From Mycobacterium sp. 852013-50091_SCH5140682 (GTDB lineage: Bacteria; Actinomycetota; Actinomycetes; Mycobacteriales; Mycobacteriaceae): a stretch of DNA of 64,000 nt. The DNA lies in assembly GCF_001665685.1 (NCBI RefSeq), contig NZ_LZTB01000006.1:31043-95042 (forward strand), written 5' to 3'. A program made the position numbers and the translations under genes. Every line of letters starts with the position of its first letter. Position 1 is the first letter of the stretch. Below the pieces are notes generated by a model. The model made no database searches. It had not been told where the DNA came from and saw nothing but the letters and a program-made list of their open reading frames with translations. Shown piece after piece: positions 60,761-64,000 of this stretch.

Positions 60761-61477
60761 TCAGGACAGCGTGCTGCCACCGTCGACGGTGAGCACCACG
60801 CCGGTACCGAACTCCTGCTCCATGAGGTACACGTAGGCCCGCGCGGTGTCCCCGGCCTCGCCGATGCGACCGACGGGTAGTTGACTGGCGAACTGGTCGT
60901 AGATGGCCTGTCGGTCCGTCTCACTCAGCGTGTCCCACAGCGGTGTCCGAATCGGCCCCGGCGCAACGGTATTCACCCGCAGCGGGGCCAGCTCGAGGGC
61001 AAGCGCCCGCGTCATCGCATTCATCGCACCGCACACCGCGGTCGGGAGAACGCCCAGCCCGGGACGCTCGGCGGCGGTCCCGCTGGTGAGCGTGATCGAC
61101 CCTCCCGGCGTGATCTGCGGCGCGAAAACCTTGATCGCGGTGAGGGCTCCGACAAAGCGGACGAGCAGGAAACTGTTGATCGACTCCGGCGTCAGAGCGC
61201 TCAGCGGGGCCAGTGCCAGTGCATCGCCCGCGGTGTACACCAGATGCTCGATCGCGCCGACCTCGTCGACCATCCGGCCCAGAGCGGTGGTGTCGGTGAG
61301 ATCGACGGTCATGCCGCGGGCGGTGTCGGGCAGGGTGGCCAGTGCGCGATCGACACTCGCCTGTTGTCGGGACGCCACGATGGGGATGCCACCGCGCTCG
61401 GCGACAGCGGAGGCGACACCCAGTCCGATTCCGGAGGTGCCGCCGATGATGAGGACGCGTGCGTTCTTGAGGCTCAT
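60761..61477 (-). CDS. Atypical SDR-fold protein lacking the YxxxK catalytic pair
   Basis: 238 aa from MSLKNARVLIIGG. The cofactor motif IGGTSGIGLGVA is normal and Ser132 of LTSGTA is kept. Where a classical SDR has YxxxK the sequence is P145-T-A-V-C149 (VLPTAVCGAMNAMTRALALEL). It may be a non-dehydrogenase, a redox sensor, or an enzyme with other catalytic residues. It is divergent from a LysR gene 70 nt away, a usual arrangement for a LysR target. Confidence 0.82.
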   Translation of the reverse strand: MSLKNARVLIIGGTSGIGLGVASAVAERGGIPIVASRQQASVDRALATLPDTARGMTVDLTDTTALGRMVDEVGAIEHLVYTAGDALALAPLSALTPESINSFLLVRFVGALTAIKVFAPQITPGGSITLTSGTAAERPGLGVLPTAVCGAMNAMTRALALELAPLRVNTVAPGPIRTPLWDTLSETDRQAIYDQFASQLPVGRIGEAGDTARAYVYLMEQEFGTGVVLTVDGGSTLS

Positions 61478-61509
61478 GACTCCACCGTCCACGCGAGCAG
61501 CGCCCGCGT

Positions 61510-61526
61510 CCAAGACCCTTTTGGTC
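61510..61526. promoter_or_regulatory. Possible LysR operator in the SDR/LysR divergent promoter
   Basis: CCAA-N7-TTGG (61510-61524) overlaps GACC-N5-GGTC (61514-61526) in the 70-nt gap between the divergent genes. Only one copy is present, so support is weak. Confidence 0.3.
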
Positions 61527-61547
61527 GAGTGTCGATACCCTGGAGGT

Positions 61548-62423
61548 ATGACGCTGCCGGACCTCGACATCCGCAAGTTGCGGTACTTCGTCGCGGTCGC
61601 CGAGGATCTCAACTTCGGCCGCGCCGCGCGGCGGCTGCATATCGCCCAGCCCGTGTTGTCGCGCCAAATCCGGTCATTCGAAACGGAACTCGGCGTGCAG
61701 CTGTTCGTCCGGGATTCGCGTGGCACCCAACTTACCGCGGCCGGTAACCAACTGCTGATCGATGCGAAGCATCTGCTGGACGAGATCTCCGCGGTGCAGT
61801 TGCGATTGCGTGCCGCGATGCCCACCACGACGATCACGGTCGGGGTGTCGCCGGGCCTACGGGCTACCGCCGCCGCGGCGGCCTTCGAAGCTGCGGGCCC
61901 ACACCGGCAGGCAGTGGTGCGTCAGGTGGGCCTGCTCGAACAGGTCGACGTGGTGCGCAGTGGCGCGTTCGACGTGGTTTACGCGCGCGAACCGTTCGAT
62001 CACGAGGGGCTGGGAACTGCTCCCCTGCTGTCCGAGCCACTCGACGCGGTGCTGCCCGCCGGCGATCCCCTGGCTACCAAGCCTTCTGTGCGGCTCGCAG
62101 AACTGCGCACGCACAAGCTGCTCTTCGACCCCCAGGTACTACCCGAGTGGAAATCGTTGGCCCCGCCCGAACAGCACTGGGCGCCACCGCGCAGCGCCAT
62201 CCGCAGCGTGGAGGACAAACTCGAACATGTCGCCGCGCGTGAAGGTTTCGTGGTGCTCCCACGATCAGCCACCGCCTACTACCGACGCCCCGACGTCCGG
62301 GTGGTGCCGATCGAGGACATCGCCCCAAGCCAAGTGAGCCTGATCTGGAATGCCGCGGTGGACAATCCGGTTCGCGACGAGTTCGTTGCGGCGGCCCTGG
62401 CGTGCCGCGACGACACGATCTGA
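61548..62423 (+). CDS. LysR family transcriptional regulator
   Basis: 291 aa. N-terminal helix-turn-helix (LRYFVAVAEDLNFGRAARRLHIAQPVLSRQIRSFETELG) and a short effector domain. GGAGG is almost next to the ATG and a GATACC box ends 8 nt before it, so initiation may be leaderless. It presumably controls the divergent atypical SDR. Confidence 0.88.
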   Translation: MTLPDLDIRKLRYFVAVAEDLNFGRAARRLHIAQPVLSRQIRSFETELGVQLFVRDSRGTQLTAAGNQLLIDAKHLLDEISAVQLRLRAAMPTTTITVGVSPGLRATAAAAAFEAAGPHRQAVVRQVGLLEQVDVVRSGAFDVVYAREPFDHEGLGTAPLLSEPLDAVLPAGDPLATKPSVRLAELRTHKLLFDPQVLPEWKSLAPPEQHWAPPRSAIRSVEDKLEHVAAREGFVVLPRSATAYYRRPDVRVVPIEDIAPSQVSLIWNAAVDNPVRDEFVAAALACRDDTI

Positions 62424-62489
62424 ACCACGACCTACCTCAGCTTTGAGACCGGTCGGCTGGTTGACTGTCACCGCGACACGGATACAGGG

Positions 62490-63851
62490 GTGGGCAACTT
62501 GGACGGACAGGCAGGCCGCTGGTTACGCAGCACGCTGACCGGCTGGCAGAAGCCCACCTTCCGCCCCGTCGACAACAGTGGCGAAGGCGCAGAAGGCTTG
62601 GTGGGCTTCGTACTGGCCGCGGCGATGGTCGGCGCACTGACCGGCCTGGCCGCCGCGAGCTTCCGACTGCTTCTGGATCAGGCAGCGAAGTGGCGTGAAT
62701 CGCTGTCCGGCTGGGCCCACGGCACCTGGTGGGGCCTCATCGTCGTAGTACTGATCTGCGCGGCCTGCACGGCGGTCGCGGCGGCGTTGGTGGCACGTGT
62801 CGAGCCGAACGCCGAAGGCAGCGGCATCCCGCGCGTCGAGGCGGTCGTCGAAGGCCGAGCCGAGCCCGGCCGCTTCCGGATTCTGCCGATCAAGTACGTC
62901 GGTGGCCTGCTGTCGCTCGGCTCCGGCCTGGCGCTCGGCCGTGAAGGGCCGTCGGTGCAGATGGGTGGTTCGATAGCGGTGACCGTCGCATCGGTGACCC
63001 GCCGGTCCCGTGCCGACCTGCAGATCCTCGCCGCCGGCGGCGCCGCGGCCGGCCTCGCGACCGCCTTCAATGCGCCCATCGCAGGTGGGGTGTTCGTGTT
63101 GGAGGAGCTCGTCAAGCGCTTCGACCCCCGGACCACCCTCGCCACCCTGGTGGCTTCGGCGTCGGGGTTCATGGTGGCTTTCCCCCTCGTCCATTCCGGC
63201 ACCGAGTTCCACATGCCGCAGCTGGCCGCGCCCCGCCTCGCCGACGCAGGCTGGGTCGTGGCCGTCGGTATCGTCACCGGCGTTCTCGCCGTGCTGTACA
63301 ACAAGGCCCTCATGTTCGGTCTGCACAAGGCCGACACCAGCCGCTGGCCCGTCGAAGCGCGCGCCGCCGCCATCGGTGGCGGAGTCGGCATCCTTCTGTG
63401 GTGTGCGCCGGACCTCGTCGGCGGCGGCGACAACCTGACTCAGCAAGCACTCCTGGGCCACGGGACAACGTGGGCCGTCATCGGGGTACTGGCATTGCGG
63501 TTCGTCCTCGGTGTCGCGTCTTACGCGGCGGGGACGCCGGGCGGTCTGTTCGCGCCGATGCTCGTGCTCGGCGCCGACGCCGGGCTGATCGTCGCACTCG
63601 TGGCCGCCCACCTCATGCCGCATGCGGCGCCCAATCCGGCGGCACTCGCTCTCATCGGGATGGCAGCGTTTTTCACCGCCAGCGTGCACGCACCGGTAAC
63701 CGGTCTGATCCTCGCCACCGAACTCACCGGCACCACCAATCAATTGCCACCGATGCTCGGTGCGTGTGCCACCGCGCTGCTGGTCGCCATGGTTCTCCGG
63801 TCGCGACCCATCTACGGTCTGCTCGCCGACCGTGCTGCTACCCGCAGCTGA
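62490..63851 (+). CDS. CLC-type chloride/proton antiporter
   Basis: 453 aa, about 16-18 helices. CLC signatures are all present: GSGIPR (110-115), GREGPSVQMG (150-159) with the external gating glutamate E152, GGLFAPMLVLG, and a C-terminal Tyr in RPIYGLL. FNAPIAGGVFVLEELVKRF keeps the inner proton glutamate seen in exchangers, so it should be a 2Cl-/H+ antiporter rather than a channel. There is no cytoplasmic CBS domain. The GTG at 62490 is uncertain; a TTG at 62499 is in frame. TTGACT at 62461 may be the -35 box. Confidence 0.9.
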   Translation: MGNLDGQAGRWLRSTLTGWQKPTFRPVDNSGEGAEGLVGFVLAAAMVGALTGLAAASFRLLLDQAAKWRESLSGWAHGTWWGLIVVVLICAACTAVAAALVARVEPNAEGSGIPRVEAVVEGRAEPGRFRILPIKYVGGLLSLGSGLALGREGPSVQMGGSIAVTVASVTRRSRADLQILAAGGAAAGLATAFNAPIAGGVFVLEELVKRFDPRTTLATLVASASGFMVAFPLVHSGTEFHMPQLAAPRLADAGWVVAVGIVTGVLAVLYNKALMFGLHKADTSRWPVEARAAAIGGGVGILLWCAPDLVGGGDNLTQQALLGHGTTWAVIGVLALRFVLGVASYAAGTPGGLFAPMLVLGADAGLIVALVAAHLMPHAAPNPAALALIGMAAFFTASVHAPVTGLILATELTGTTNQLPPMLGACATALLVAMVLRSRPIYGLLADRAATRS

Positions 63852-63878
63852 GTCAACTTGTCGGGGTTGTGAGTATCA

Positions 63879-63894
63879 TCGCACATATGTTCGA
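63879..63894. promoter_or_regulatory. Mycobacterial-type SOS (LexA) box
   Basis: TCGCAC-ATAT-GTTCGA differs at one base from the mycobacterial SOS box TCGAAC-N4-GTTCGA. It covers the start codon of the next gene and abuts a TATCAT -10 box (63874-63879), so bound LexA would block initiation. Confidence 0.72.
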
Positions 63895-64000
63895 TACCGC
63901 GGGGTTGGCGCAGGTCAGTGAGGGTGCTGACGAGGCTGCGTTGCATCGGCGGATCGAGGAATTGGAGCGGGTGAAGTCGGCGGCGGCCGCCGGTCAGGCC
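63887..64000 (+). CDS. DUF222/HNH endonuclease family (13E12 repeat type) protein, N-terminal part
   Basis: Only 38 codons are visible before the window ends: MFDTAGLAQVSEGADEAALHR, then RIEELERVKSAAAAGQA. The helical start with ERVKSAAAAGQA is typical of the DUF222 domain that precedes an HNH nuclease motif in mycobacterial 13E12-repeat proteins. The TATCAT box 8 nt before ATG suggests a leaderless mRNA; a GTG at 63869 is the alternative start. An SOS box overlaps the start, as known for several members of this family. The HNH part lies outside the window. Confidence 0.7.
   Translation, partial: MFDTAGLAQVSEGADEAALHRRIEELERVKSAAAAGQA

Noticed and set aside
1..64000. tRNA, rRNA, CRISPR arrays, IS elements or phage attachment sites
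   Set aside because: No cloverleaf-like sequence, spaced direct repeats, transposase/integrase frames or terminal repeats were seen; catabolic islands here have no visible mobility genes.

Overview
The window comes from a high-GC actinobacterium, most likely a rapidly growing Mycobacterium/Mycolicibacterium. The reasons are uniformly GC-rich codon use, mycofactocin-type short-chain dehydrogenases, an F420 (LLM-class) oxidoreductase, an apparently leaderless transcript, and a 13E12/DUF222-type HNH gene at the right edge whose start codon lies in a mycobacterial-type SOS box. There are about 49 protein genes, two of them cut by the window edges. I saw no rRNA, tRNA, CRISPR array, prophage or insertion sequence.

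Region 1 (1-8.1 kb) is a sarcosine/one-carbon unit: sdaA (cut), a GntR regulator, glyA and the heterotetrameric sarcosine oxidase soxBDAG, then an 80-codon gene of unknown function. Sarcosine would become glycine plus methylene-folate, then serine, then pyruvate. Three copies of a TGATATATCA palindrome lie at the three promoters and form a candidate GntR operator set.

Region 2 (8.1-14.3 kb) is mixed: an alpha/beta hydrolase, a hypothetical protein, glmS, a hydrolase-fold protein without its nucleophile, and an LLM oxidoreductase. Region 3 (14.3-23.3 kb) holds three giant signalling ATPases. One is a LuxR-type STAND regulator; the other two are equal-length zinc-ribbon/cyclase-like/ATPase paralogues placed tail to tail 3 bp apart, with altered cyclase active sites. 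Region 4 (23.5-31.7 kb) has a MacB/FtsX-type ABC exporter pair, a P450 plus BAHD-like acyltransferase operon, a divergent mycofactocin-type SDR and a LacI regulator; two TGATACGTATCA-like sites lie in the divergent promoter.

Region 5 (31.6-50 kb) looks like an undescribed catabolic regulon. It has two paralogous amino-acid/amine permeases, a HisD-like/VOC/aspartase/ThuA operon, a GMC oxidoreductase/OYE-FadH/MFS operon, a PucR regulator, a ThDP enzyme plus mycofactocin-type SDR, and an aldo-keto reductase. A 16-bp element built on CAC-N3-GTG lies in the same orientation upstream of all six transcription units.

Region 6 (50.2-60.7 kb) is a second catabolic island. An operon encoding an MDR dehydrogenase, a cupin, an SDR and a PRISE (progesterone 5-beta-reductase/iridoid synthase-like) enone reductase diverges from an RbsABC-type ABC importer. 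It is followed by a LysR regulator, an SDR and another MDR dehydrogenase. The two divergent promoters share a bipartite element of about 50 bp, suggesting the LysR protein controls both. Region 7 (60.7-64 kb) holds an atypical SDR with divergent LysR, a CLC chloride/proton antiporter and the cut DUF222/HNH gene.
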